A stretch of DNA of 64,000 nt from the NCBI RefSeq assembly GCF_020166495.1, contig NZ_JAINZS010000001.1, positions 1-64,000 of the forward strand, read 5' to 3'. The notes beneath the pieces were generated by a model. The model ran no database searches. It was not told the origin of the DNA and worked only from the letters and a program-made list of their open reading frames with translations. How positions within the stretch are numbered: position 1 is the stretch's first letter; every line of letters starts with the position of its first letter. Position numbers and translations under genes: made by a program. This DNA comes from Robertkochia aurantiaca (GTDB lineage Bacteria > Bacteroidota > Bacteroidia > Flavobacteriales > Flavobacteriaceae). Below are positions 41,093 through 50,376 of this stretch, piece after piece.

Positions 41093-41676
41093 AAACAGTG
41101 GGCCTGACCGGTGGAATAGGCAGCGGGAAATCGACGGTGGCGCGGATGTTCGAAGAACTGGGTGTGCCGGTGTATATAGCCGATACCGCAGGCAAACGCC
41201 TCATGGCTAAATCTTCTGATATTCGCAAAAAGGTGATCGATTTGCTGGGAGCGGAGGCTTATGAGGGAGAGCTTCCCGACAGGAAGCATATCGCATCTAA
41301 GGTTTTCGAAGACCGGGACCTTCTTCGGTCACTGAACGCGATCATTCATCCTGCAGTGGCAAAGGATTTTTCCAGGTGGAAGTCTGAGCAGGACGCTCCT
41401 TATGTGATCAAGGAAGCAGCCATTCTTTTTGAAACGGGAGGCGACAAAAATTGTGATTATGTAATTACAGTGACAACGCCGGAAAATATTCGTATCGAAC
41501 GTGTAAGAAAGCGCGACAATGTTGCTTCTGAGGATGTTAAAGCACGGATGCAGCACCAGTGGGACGAAGATGAAAAAGTAAAAAGAGCAGACTTTGTTAT
41601 AGAAAATACAGAAATCGATCAAACTTCCTTATTTGTTGAAAACATTCATGAAATTTTGCTTAATAAATGTAAGTAA
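41089..41676 (+). CDS. coaE: Dephospho-CoA kinase
   Basis: A 195-residue P-loop kinase for the last step of coenzyme A synthesis. Walker A GGIGSGKS is at 8-15, VPVYIADTAGK gives the substrate-binding aspartate, and RKRDNVASEDVKARMQHQ forms the lid region. It overlaps the YbbR gene by 4 bp. Confidence 0.94.
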   Translation: MKTVGLTGGIGSGKSTVARMFEELGVPVYIADTAGKRLMAKSSDIRKKVIDLLGAEAYEGELPDRKHIASKVFEDRDLLRSLNAIIHPAVAKDFSRWKSEQDAPYVIKEAAILFETGGDKNCDYVITVTTPENIRIERVRKRDNVASEDVKARMQHQWDEDEKVKRADFVIENTEIDQTSLFVENIHEILLNKCK

Positions 41677-41741
41677 AATTGGAATTTTAACATTTTTGTT
41701 AATGTAAGGTTAAATGGTTAACGTTCCTGATATCAATGCCT

Positions 41742-41749
41742 TAATTTTG
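41742..41749 (+). promoter_or_regulatory. -7 box TAATTTTG for the histidine kinase gene
   Basis: Exact TAnnTTTG match ending 5 bp before the ATG at 41755, so the transcript should be leaderless or nearly so. Confidence 0.55.
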
Positions 41750-41754
41750 AAAAA

Positions 41755-43320
41755 ATGAGTAGACGCTTATTTGTTCTTCTGGTTATCCTGATGAGCTTAT
41801 CCTTGATGGGTATCATTTTCGTTCAGGGTTACTGGATAAAAACAGCCGTAGAAGATAAGGAAGAGGTTTTTTCGAATACCATCTCGCAGGTTTTGCAGGA
41901 TGTTTCAGAAACCATAGAGCAGAGGGAGATCAGATATTATCTGGATAAATCTCTGAACCTGATCGATAGCGTGGGAGACTTCAAAGGCGCAAACCTGAGC
42001 GAATACTTTTTTGTAGAGCGAAATCTTAATAATAATGAAACCTTTATATACCGGCATGGTATTCTGGAGGAAGATTACGGGATTCCCTCTTCGTTCTTTG
42101 ATAGCAATTCTGACACCATTGTTAAAAATTTCAGCAGTCGGCGAACGACACAGATTTTTAAGGAGGAGGTCGGAATAGACGGTAAAGTGTATTCACCGGT
42201 AGAACGGTATGAGAAAATAGGCGGGTTCTCTCAATTGGAAAGAGCGGTGTTTGAAGATATGTTGCGGGAAAGGGCTAACAGGGTCCCCATCCATAAGCGT
42301 ATTAGTCCGCAGGAGATCTCCCTGGCCTTACAGGAAGAATTACAAGACCGGAACATCGACCTGAGCTATGAGTTCGGGGTGTTCAGTAACGGTTTGCCTA
42401 CCAGGGTGCGTTCAGGTGATTTTGAGCAGCTGGAAAGCGCGATGTACAAGATTCCTGTTTTCAAGAACAGCGACGGGAACAGCAGTTATGACCTCCTGGT
42501 CAGTTTTCCTAAGAAAAAGCGTTTCCTTATCTCCTCGATCCTGGAGATGGCGTTGTTAAGTGTTGTTTTTACCCTGATCATAATCGTGGCCTATTCCAGT
42601 GCCCTCTATCAGTTGATCAGGCAGAAACAGATCTCGGAAATCAAAACAGATTTCATCAACAATATGACCCACGAGTTCAAGACTCCTATTGCAACGATCA
42701 ATCTGGCTCTTGACGCGATGAAAAACCCCAAGGCACGGGAAGACAATGAACGCCTGCAGCGGTATTTGCAGATGATCAGAGATGAGAACAAGCGAATGCA
42801 TGCACAGGTTGAAAATGTGCTTCGTATCTCCAAACTCGAAAAGAACCAGCTCGATATCGCAAAAGACCGGGTAGATGTTCATGAGATTCTTGAAGAAGCT
42901 GTGGCGCATGTAGCGCTGATGGTAGAGAACCGGGGCGGGATCATCCACCAGGAACTGAATGCTCCGCGTTCAGAGATCCTGGGTAATGATTTCCATCTCA
43001 CCAATATTTTCGTGAATATACTTGATAATGCTAATAAATATTCTCCCGAAGCACCTGATATCACCTTAACCACGGAAGTGGTCAAGAACAGTATCGTTGT
43101 AAAAATAGCCGATAAGGGAGCCGGGATGAGCAAGGCTGTGCTGAAACGGATTTTTGAAAAATTCTACAGGGAGTCAACCGGAAATATACATAATATCAAA
43201 GGACATGGTCTCGGACTGGCTTATGTGAAGAGCATAGTAGATGACCACCAGGGCGAAGTTTACGCCGAAAGTGAAAAAGATAAAGGAAGTACCTTTTTTA
43301 TAAAGTTACCTTTAATATAA
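41755..43320 (+). CDS. Sensor histidine kinase (RprX-like)
   Basis: A 521-residue inner-membrane kinase. A membrane span at about 6-26 and a second at about 259-287 frame a periplasmic sensor region of about 230 residues. HisKA carries His306 in MTHEFKTPIATI. The HATPase domain has NILDNANKYS (N box), DKGAGMS (G1) and GHGLGLAYVKSI (G2). It pairs with the response regulator gene 4 bp downstream; the signal is unknown. The overall make-up resembles Bacteroides RprX. Confidence 0.92.
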   Translation: MSRRLFVLLVILMSLSLMGIIFVQGYWIKTAVEDKEEVFSNTISQVLQDVSETIEQREIRYYLDKSLNLIDSVGDFKGANLSEYFFVERNLNNNETFIYRHGILEEDYGIPSSFFDSNSDTIVKNFSSRRTTQIFKEEVGIDGKVYSPVERYEKIGGFSQLERAVFEDMLRERANRVPIHKRISPQEISLALQEELQDRNIDLSYEFGVFSNGLPTRVRSGDFEQLESAMYKIPVFKNSDGNSSYDLLVSFPKKKRFLISSILEMALLSVVFTLIIIVAYSSALYQLIRQKQISEIKTDFINNMTHEFKTPIATINLALDAMKNPKAREDNERLQRYLQMIRDENKRMHAQVENVLRISKLEKNQLDIAKDRVDVHEILEEAVAHVALMVENRGGIIHQELNAPRSEILGNDFHLTNIFVNILDNANKYSPEAPDITLTTEVVKNSIVVKIADKGAGMSKAVLKRIFEKFYRESTGNIHNIKGHGLGLAYVKSIVDDHQGEVYAESEKDKGSTFFIKLPLI

Positions 43321-43324
43321 AAAT

Positions 43325-44041
43325 ATGGAAACTGTCAATAAGAAAATTTTACTCGTAGAAGATGATCCTAATTTCGGAACCGTTCTTAAGGATTACCTTA
43401 CCATGAACGATTTTGATGTCACTCTTGCCAAGAATGGTATGGAGGGGTATGAGAAATTCAGGAAAGACAACTATGATCTCTGCATACTCGATGTGATGAT
43501 GCCCTATAAAGACGGCTTCACACTGGCCAAAGAGATCAGGGAGAAGGATGAGAACGTCCCGATCATTTTCCTTACCGCCAAGACCATGAAGGAAGATGTG
43601 CTCAAGGGCTATAAGGTAGGAGCCGATGATTACCTGAATAAACCTTTCGATTCAGAAGTACTGCTTTTTAAGATCAAAGCCATCCTGCAGCGTAAATCGA
43701 CCGAATCGCTGGCAGACAGTAAGCAGTTTGAATTTGAAATCGGTAATTTCCACCTCAATTCCAAGCTTCGCTTTTTGACTTATAAAGATGAAGAGCCTAT
43801 AAAACTTTCACCAAAGGAAAACGAATTACTCCGCTTGCTGGCCCTGCATGAGAATGACCTTATGCCAAGGGAGCTCGCATTGACCAAGATATGGCGGGAT
43901 GATAATTATTTCACTTCCAGAAGTATGGATGTGTATATCGCCAAGCTCCGTAAATACCTGAAAAAGGACGATGATGTTGAAATTCTCAACATTCATGGAG
44001 AAGGATTCAGATTGGTGGTAAAGAGTGAAGCTGAGAAATAA
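43325..44041 (+). CDS. Response regulator, OmpR/PhoB type (RprY-like)
   Basis: A 238-residue regulator. The receiver domain (1-122) has Asp13/Asp14 in LVEDDPNF, the phospho-acceptor Asp56 in LCILDVMMP and a conserved Lys in YLNKPF. A winged-helix DNA-binding domain (about 138-235) has SPKENELLRLLALHENDLM and SMDVYIAKLRKYLKKD. It works with the kinase encoded just upstream. A terminator follows, then a SusC/SusD pair; whether it controls that pair is not shown. Confidence 0.93.
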   Translation: METVNKKILLVEDDPNFGTVLKDYLTMNDFDVTLAKNGMEGYEKFRKDNYDLCILDVMMPYKDGFTLAKEIREKDENVPIIFLTAKTMKEDVLKGYKVGADDYLNKPFDSEVLLFKIKAILQRKSTESLADSKQFEFEIGNFHLNSKLRFLTYKDEEPIKLSPKENELLRLLALHENDLMPRELALTKIWRDDNYFTSRSMDVYIAKLRKYLKKDDDVEILNIHGEGFRLVVKSEAEK

Positions 44042-44063
44042 AAACCAGGATAAACTTTTCAAC

Positions 44064-44089
44064 AAACCCGGGTAAAACCGGGTTTTTTT
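44064..44089 (+). terminator. Terminator after the two-component genes
   Basis: AAACCCGG (44064-44071), loop GTAAAA, CCGGGTTT (44078-44085), followed by more T residues. Confidence 0.88.
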
Positions 44090-44251
44090 ATGCAAAATTC
44101 TGAAAACCACCCTTTTGTTGATATGCAAGATGCGGCAGAAATAGGGAGTTATTAACTGATTTTTAGCAGTTTTTTTACAATTTAATTGCAGTAAACTGCA
44201 GTTTTTTTGTAGGAATATGTATCTTTTCGCCACAAATTTAAACTCAAACGT

Positions 44252-47200
44252 ATGAAAAGACTGCTATTCACGATCCTCCTGCTGGGGGGTATTTCGTTGG
44301 GAATGGCTCAATCAGTTTCAGGAACTGTGAGCGACCAACAGGGAATACCGCTGGCCGGAGTGTCGGTATTGATCAAAGGTACCACAGAGGGTACCTCGAC
44401 GAATTTTGACGGGGAGTACAGCATTGATGCTTCCGGCGATGATGTGTTAATTTTCTCCTATGTGGGGATGCAAACCCTGGAAGTGCCTGTGAACGACAGA
44501 TCACAGATCAATGTAACCCTTCGTGAAGATGCCCAGGCTCTTGATGAAGTTGTGGTAACAGCCCTTGGTATCGAAAGAGAGAAAAAAGCACTGGGATATG
44601 CCTCCCAGGAATTACAGACCGAACAAATTCTTCAGGTTCCGGAAACCAACGTGGTAAGTGCCTTACAAGGAAAAGTGGCCGGTGCACAGGTCACCCGTAA
44701 TGGTGGTGCTCCCGGACAAGGTTCGCGAATCGTTATTCGTGGTGTAAATTCACTTTCTCCCAACGCTCCCAACCAACCGCTTTTTGTAATTGACGGAATT
44801 CCGATCAGTAATGACACCTTTACCGCAGGCGGAGGAGGATTCAGAGGACTGACCAACAGGGCTGCTGATATCAACCTTAATGATGTAGAGAATATTTCTG
44901 TTCTAAAAGGAGGTGCGGCAACGGCTCTGTACGGAGTGCGTGGTGCCAACGGGGTGATCGTGATCACTACCCGTTCAGGCCGTGAAGGGCGTACCGAATT
45001 CAACCTGAGTGCTACTTCAGGGATCGATTATGTAAATAAGTTTCCTGTAGTACAACGTGAATATACTCAGGGTTATGCCGGTGCATATGATACCAACAGT
45101 TTCTGGCCTACATGGGGTCCCACGGTAGCAGAGGCGAGGGAGCTAGATCCTGAGCATCCTGATGAGATCTTTAACAACTTCAGAAATGCCTACCAGACCG
45201 GTTACAACACCAACCTGCACTTTGATGCTTCAGGTGGTAACGAAAAGGCAAGCTTCTATGCTTCAGTAGGGCATTTCAACCAGGAAGGGGTACTTCCTTT
45301 TGCAGATTTCACCAGAAATTCTGCTAAGATCAATGGTAAGATCAAAGTGGCTGATAACTTTACCATCAACGGTTCTGCCAACTATATCAATTCAGGAGGT
45401 AACCGTGTGGATGTGGATCTGTTCAATACACGACTGATCTACTGGGCTCCTGCCAAAGATGTGACCGACTTCGAATTTACCGAAGGACCACTTGCCGGGA
45501 CCATGAAAGGGTACCGTTTTGACGGACAGGTTGGAAACAACCCGATTTACGGGGCTAAAACCAATCGTTTCGTTGATGATGTTGATCGTTTTATCGGAAA
45601 CATCGGATTTGACTTTCAGCCTTTTGAGAAGGTGAACATTACTTACCGTTTTGGTATCGACAGTTATAACGACAGCCGTTCTGCCTTTGCTCCCGGGCCT
45701 ACCGGAATTGAAGGAGAGGCTATTTTTGAAAACAACGGACTCGGTTATGTGAGGGAAACACGTATCAATAGTGAAGATCTTACATCAACCCTGATCGCTA
45801 CATACCAGACCGATCTGGGCGAAGATTTCGACCTGACGATTCGTGGTGGACTTGATGTATTCCAGAGGGAATATAACAGGGTGACTACCAATGGTAATGA
45901 ACTTGACGTATATAACTTTTTCGCGTTGCAGAATGCTTCGGTCATCACGGCTGACCAGTTCAGAAGCCTGAGAAGGCTTTATGGAATCTACGGGGAACTG
46001 AGTATGTCTTACCGCGATCTGCTTTACCTGACCATAACAGACCGTAATGACTGGTCTTCGACCCTGGGAGAAGACAACCGTTCTTTCAACTATCCTTCTG
46101 TGAGTGTAGGTTATATCTTCACTGAGCAATTCAATACACCTTCCTGGTTCCAGTATGGTAAACTGAGAGGTTCATGGTCTCAGGTAGGTAAAGATGCCTT
46201 CCAGGCTTACCTTACAGCAGACGGATATGCTCCTGCCAGTGGCTTCCCGATCGATGAAACTACAGGGTGGACCCGTTTCAACCAAAAAGGCGATCCTAAC
46301 CTGGTGAACGAATTGACCACTGAGATCGAATTCGGTGGAGAGTTCAGAATGTTCGATAACAGACTGGGGCTCGATATTGCCTATTACAAATCGAATTCTG
46401 AAAACCAGATCTTAACCGTGCCGGTAGCACTTTCTTCAGGATACAGCGTTTTTGCCACCAATGCCGGGGAGATCCAGAACCAGGGTATCGAGATGATCTT
46501 TAATGCCGCTCCCATAAGAACCATGGATTTCGGCTGGGATGTGCTGGTGAACTTCTCTACCAACGATAACGAGGTGATCTCGATCAGAGAGGGATCAGAA
46601 AGCATTCCGCTTGGAAGTGACTTCGGGTATGCCGGTAGTACTGCTACTCAGGCCCTTTACCCGGGTCAGTCGTACGGAGCTATTCTCGGTACTTCATACG
46701 CCCGTTATTACGAGAACCCGGAAGATGAAGATCCGCTGGTATTGGATGAAGATCGTCCGATCCTGATAGGTGAAGATGGTTTCCCTGTGATAAACCGTGA
46801 TCAGAAGATCCTGGGTACTTCAACTCCTGACTGGATCATGAATATTCAGAACACCTTCAGGTATAAGAATTTCTCTCTGAGCTTTGCCTTTGATTTCAGG
46901 GAAGGTTTCCAGAAGTTTAACAACTTAGATAACTTTATGTCTGCCTTCGGTATTTCTGATTATACGACCAACAGAAATGACGTGGTGGTTTTTGAAGGTG
47001 TGACTGCAGACGGACAACCTAATACCCAGGAGGTATTTCTTGGTCAGGCAAATGCTCCTGACGGATTTACTGCCCTGAATGGAGGTTTCTACAGAGCTAA
47101 CTACAGAGCTGTGACCGAGAATTTCGTTCAGGATGCATCATGGGTGCGTCTTCAGAACCTGAGTCTGAGCTATAATGTTCCTACCAGCCTGATCGATAAT

Positions 47201-47377
47201 ATCGGACTGACGAGGGCTTCCCTGTCGTTATCTGGTACCAACCTGTTCCTATGGACCGATTACAACGGTTGGGATCCCGAAGTGTCGATAAATCCGGGTA
47301 ATGTTGATGGATTTAACGGTCTGGCCGCTCACCCCGGTTTAAAGACCTATGCTGCGACCCTGAAACTATCATTCTAA
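44252..47377 (+). CDS. SusC/RagA-family TonB-linked outer-membrane transporter
   Basis: A 1041-residue protein. A signal peptide ends near GMA-QSVSG (residue 19). A carboxypeptidase-like domain (VSGTVSDQQGIPLAGVSVLI, about 21-100) leads to the SusC marker LDEVVVTALGIEREKKALGYA, a plug domain (about 115-230) and a barrel ending in ATLKLSF. It should import a glycan or peptide fragment together with the SusD-like partner 6 bp downstream. No glycoside hydrolase or regulator gene is fused or adjacent, so the substrate cannot be read from context. Confidence 0.95.
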   Translation: MKRLLFTILLLGGISLGMAQSVSGTVSDQQGIPLAGVSVLIKGTTEGTSTNFDGEYSIDASGDDVLIFSYVGMQTLEVPVNDRSQINVTLREDAQALDEVVVTALGIEREKKALGYASQELQTEQILQVPETNVVSALQGKVAGAQVTRNGGAPGQGSRIVIRGVNSLSPNAPNQPLFVIDGIPISNDTFTAGGGGFRGLTNRAADINLNDVENISVLKGGAATALYGVRGANGVIVITTRSGREGRTEFNLSATSGIDYVNKFPVVQREYTQGYAGAYDTNSFWPTWGPTVAEARELDPEHPDEIFNNFRNAYQTGYNTNLHFDASGGNEKASFYASVGHFNQEGVLPFADFTRNSAKINGKIKVADNFTINGSANYINSGGNRVDVDLFNTRLIYWAPAKDVTDFEFTEGPLAGTMKGYRFDGQVGNNPIYGAKTNRFVDDVDRFIGNIGFDFQPFEKVNITYRFGIDSYNDSRSAFAPGPTGIEGEAIFENNGLGYVRETRINSEDLTSTLIATYQTDLGEDFDLTIRGGLDVFQREYNRVTTNGNELDVYNFFALQNASVITADQFRSLRRLYGIYGELSMSYRDLLYLTITDRNDWSSTLGEDNRSFNYPSVSVGYIFTEQFNTPSWFQYGKLRGSWSQVGKDAFQAYLTADGYAPASGFPIDETTGWTRFNQKGDPNLVNELTTEIEFGGEFRMFDNRLGLDIAYYKSNSENQILTVPVALSSGYSVFATNAGEIQNQGIEMIFNAAPIRTMDFGWDVLVNFSTNDNEVISIREGSESIPLGSDFGYAGSTATQALYPGQSYGAILGTSYARYYENPEDEDPLVLDEDRPILIGEDGFPVINRDQKILGTSTPDWIMNIQNTFRYKNFSLSFAFDFREGFQKFNNLDNFMSAFGISDYTTNRNDVVVFEGVTADGQPNTQEVFLGQANAPDGFTALNGGFYRANYRAVTENFVQDASWVRLQNLSLSYNVPTSLIDNIGLTRASLSLSGTNLFLWTDYNGWDPEVSINPGNVDGFNGLAAHPGLKTYAATLKLSF

Positions 47378-47383
47378 AAAAAT

Positions 47384-48793
47384 ATGACTATGATCAAACG
47401 AATAGTATATACATTCATGTTGTCGGTGATCTTCTTCTCATGTGACGATTACCTTGACATTAACGAAAATCCCAACGGGGCTACCACGCCTCCGTTAGAT
47501 GGATTACTGGCGAACACCACGCAGAAATCAGGTATCAATGTATACAATGTTGGGGGTACCACTTCATTTTACACCCAATATCTCGCTTCGCCAAATGAAG
47601 CCAGTGCCACCGATATTTACGAAAGGATCAATACCGATGGTGCCTGGGGAAGTATTTATGATATCCTTTCCGATCTTTACGATATGGAAAGATTCGCCGA
47701 GGAATCCAGCTCTGTTTATTATGTTGGAATTGCCAAAACCCTGACTGCGCTGAACCTCGGAATGGCTATTGATGTTTGGGGAGATGTGCCTTTTAATGCA
47801 GCTCTTTCATTTGAAAACGTAAGTCCGGCATATGACGATCAGGAAGCTCTCTACGGGCAGCTGATCACCATGCTGGATGAGGCGATAGTAGCCTTTAACC
47901 AGGAGAATACCGGAGCCATATTGAGCGGTGACAGTGATTTTATGCATGGCGGTGATGTGGCTGCCTGGATCAAAACAGCCAATGCACTTAAAGCCCGTTA
48001 TCTGAATCATTTGAGCAACACAGCCTCATATGATCCTGCAGCGGTTAAGTCTGCTCTTGCCGGGGCATATGCGTCGAATGACGATGATGCACAAGTGGTG
48101 AGATTCCAGAACAGAAGCCCATGGGGGCAGGTAGCTGTTAATAACCAAAATCTGCTGTTAGGCGGATGGTTATCTGAACAGGTGATCGATGCCATGAACG
48201 GTACTACTTTTGGAGTGTTCGACCCGAGACTTCCGCTTATCACCAATCCGCTTCCCGACGGAACTACCTTCAGAGGTACTGTTAACGGAGAAGGACGTAT
48301 TGGAGACGGAACTGTACAGCAGGAGTGTTACCTGGTGCCGGGTGGTTTTTATTCTTCGGAAGATTCGCCACTACTGGTAGCCACCTATGCAGAGATGAAA
48401 TTCATCGAGGCTGAAGCCGAACTTCGTTCAGGAAATTCAGATGCCGCTTATGCTGCCTATCTGGAAGGAATTGCTGCCAATATGGATAAAGTGGGTGTAG
48501 ATCCCGTTGAACGTGATGCATACCTCGCCAATCCCGTTGTAGCGGTTGGAGCAGCAGCTTTGACTCTTGACCTGATCTTCAAGGAGAAGTATGTTGCCAT
48601 GTTCCTGCATCCGGAGTCATGGGTAGATGCAAGAAGGCATGATTATAACTATGCTGACTTCACGCTTCCCACCAACGCAGAATTAAACGATTTCATACTG
48701 AGATTTGATTATCCTGATACAGAATATCAAAGAAACAGATCAAATGTGCCTACTGTTGATCTGCTGACCAATATTTTCTGGGATGTTAATTAA
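47384..48793 (+). CDS. SusD/RagB-family outer-membrane lipoprotein
   Basis: A 469-residue lipoprotein with a lipobox ending FFSC (Cys20 from ATG 47384) followed by DDYLDINENPN. It belongs to the shorter SusD-like group (SusD-like_2): AMAIDVWGDVPFNAAL, AWIKTANALKARYLNHLSN and ATYAEMKFIEAEAELRSGN are typical. It forms the lid over the SusC barrel encoded just upstream. An ATG two codons later (47390) is also possible. A strong terminator follows. Confidence 0.92.
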   Translation: MTMIKRIVYTFMLSVIFFSCDDYLDINENPNGATTPPLDGLLANTTQKSGINVYNVGGTTSFYTQYLASPNEASATDIYERINTDGAWGSIYDILSDLYDMERFAEESSSVYYVGIAKTLTALNLGMAIDVWGDVPFNAALSFENVSPAYDDQEALYGQLITMLDEAIVAFNQENTGAILSGDSDFMHGGDVAAWIKTANALKARYLNHLSNTASYDPAAVKSALAGAYASNDDDAQVVRFQNRSPWGQVAVNNQNLLLGGWLSEQVIDAMNGTTFGVFDPRLPLITNPLPDGTTFRGTVNGEGRIGDGTVQQECYLVPGGFYSSEDSPLLVATYAEMKFIEAEAELRSGNSDAAYAAYLEGIAANMDKVGVDPVERDAYLANPVVAVGAAALTLDLIFKEKYVAMFLHPESWVDARRHDYNYADFTLPTNAELNDFILRFDYPDTEYQRNRSNVPTVDLLTNIFWDVN

Positions 48794-48812
48794 TTTGTAT
48801 TGTAAGTAGAGC

Positions 48813-48846
48813 AAAAGGCCTTTCCTGTTGGGAAGGCCTTTTTTTA
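48813..48846 (+). terminator. Terminator of the SusC/SusD operon
   Basis: A long hairpin (AAAAGGCCTTTCC, 48813-48825, with GGAAGGCCTTTTT, 48831-48843) is followed by T residues, 20 bp after the SusD stop. Confidence 0.88.
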
Positions 48847-49103
48847 TTTCTGCTTTTTTAAAAACTCTGCAAATGTTTATTCAAACTGTATCTTTTTGTC
48901 TGGAATAGCCTGAAATCTGAGACGAAAGAATAAGTCCTGTTACCACAAGGTGTGTTCAGGAATATCATCATAGCAATACCGGGGCTGAGCCGTGACTTAA
49001 TTATCGGGTATCAATTACACTTTAAAAAGGAACAGGGATGCCTGTATGCTCATAGGGTCATTAGTATCCAATGGCTGTCAATGATTTATTTGTGCACAGA
49101 TGC
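48847..49103. other. Intergenic stretch without a recognised gene
   Basis: About 257 bp between the SusC/SusD terminator and the terminator of the convergent murein-peptide operon. A 67-codon open frame (48952-49155) runs through the second hairpin and has no recognisable sequence. No promoter box or repeat was seen. Confidence 0.5.
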
Positions 49104-49143
49104 TAATAAAACAGGCCTCTCCCGATCGGAAAAGGCCTGTTTT
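49104..49143 (-). terminator. Terminator of the dipeptide epimerase-NlpC operon (bidirectional)
   Basis: AAAACAGGCCT (49108-49118) pairs with AGGCCTGTTTT (49133-49143). T residues follow on the plus strand, and the minus strand is also T-rich, so it could stop transcripts from both sides. It lies 37 bp after the NlpC/P60 stop. Confidence 0.8.
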
Positions 49144-49179
49144 TACGGTGTTTAAAATATTATAAAAGGTAATGTGTGG

Positions 49180-50376
49180 CTATGGTATGAAAACCGCAGA
49201 ATCTTTCAGGCGAATGATGCCCTGACTGTTCTCATTAAGCAGTCGCTGACTTCTCAGATAGCGACCTGTATTGTACGCATCATAATTCGTTCGGGTGCTG
49301 TCGGTACTGCTTATGTGTACATCTCCTGAAGAATGGATGAACTGATTGTCTCCGATCCACATACCGACATGAACGATTTTCTCTGGAGTACTGTCAGTGG
49401 CTTTTCTTCCGAAGAATAAGAGGTCACCGGGTTTCAGACTTTCAAAATTACCGGTTGAATCGATTGTGATCCCCTCGTGTACCTGTTGTGAGGCGTCGCG
49501 GGGAATGATCATTCCGTTGGCGAAATAAATGGTTTTGGTAAACCCGCTGCAATCTACCCCTTTAGCCGATGTTCCACCCCAGAGATAGGGGAGTCCCATC
49601 AGTTTTTTTGCCGTGCTGACAAACGCTTCGCTGTTCTGAGAAGTACCTGCGATCCATTCATTGAAGGGTAAAGCCTCATTCTTTCTTATAAAAGCCTCAC
49701 GCCCGTCGGGATAGTTAACATGGTAATAGGCATCAGTTTCATTTTTAAGAACCAGGACATCGCCGATAACAAGATCAGAAACCAGGGCTTCCTCCTGCTC
49801 ATTTGCATAGGAGTGTCCATATTGTTGATTATATATGATCTTAGGAGCTTTCTTCCAGGTGGTAAAGTGCTCAGTTGTCATCAGGCTTATGCCTCCGTCA
49901 TCTACCCACGCGATATATCGGTCAGGAGTTTGTACCAGGTACCAGCCGCCCACTTTCTTAAGCACCTTAACCGGCGTACCCAGGGTTGCCTGGGTAACAA
50001 GTTCAGCGGAATGACGCGGTTCACCTCTTAGGTTGGCCGCCGAAATCTTAATAACGGCCTGGTGTTTGCCTTGCAGTTCAGCTTCAGGGAGTTCTCTGAT
50101 ACTGTCTATAAAACTGACCTGTTCTTCATTTAGCTGCTTGAGAAGGTTGTTCTTGGCTCCGGGGAGATTCGTTTCTCCTTTTAACAGAATCCCGTTAGGT
50201 TGTTGTTCGGCGATCACGTGAAAGAGAGCCACTCTTTTATCGGGAGCTTCCGCCTGCTTTATGGAATCGATGATACGGGTTACAGCTTCGTTGCTTTTGT
50301 TTTCTTCGGTGCAGGACACTACCGACAATACCAGGGAAGCACCCAGAAGCATATATTTTAAATTTCTATTGATCAT
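49180..50376 (-). CDS. NlpC/P60 peptidase lipoprotein with SH3 domains
   Basis: A 398-residue lipoprotein with a lipobox ending VVSC (Cys22). Bacterial SH3-type domains lie in the middle (AVIKISAANLRGEPRHSAELV, about 105-170, and a second at 175-245), and the C40 domain is C-terminal. The catalytic cysteine is in GVDCSGFTKT near residue 269, and the histidine is in KIVHVGMWIG near 335. This make-up matches YkfC-type gamma-D-Glu-L-diamino-acid endopeptidases that trim murein peptides. It overlaps the upstream PLP enzyme gene by 4 bp, and an epimerase for L-Ala-D/L-Glu heads the operon. Confidence 0.9.
   Translation of the reverse strand: MINRNLKYMLLGASLVLSVVSCTEENKSNEAVTRIIDSIKQAEAPDKRVALFHVIAEQQPNGILLKGETNLPGAKNNLLKQLNEEQVSFIDSIRELPEAELQGKHQAVIKISAANLRGEPRHSAELVTQATLGTPVKVLKKVGGWYLVQTPDRYIAWVDDGGISLMTTEHFTTWKKAPKIIYNQQYGHSYANEQEEALVSDLVIGDVLVLKNETDAYYHVNYPDGREAFIRKNEALPFNEWIAGTSQNSEAFVSTAKKLMGLPYLWGGTSAKGVDCSGFTKTIYFANGMIIPRDASQQVHEGITIDSTGNFESLKPGDLLFFGRKATDSTPEKIVHVGMWIGDNQFIHSSGDVHISSTDSTRTNYDAYNTGRYLRSQRLLNENSQGIIRLKDSAVFIP

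Noticed and set aside
48952-49155. 67-codon plus-strand open frame
   Set aside because: It runs through the terminator hairpin of the convergent operon and has no recognisable sequence.
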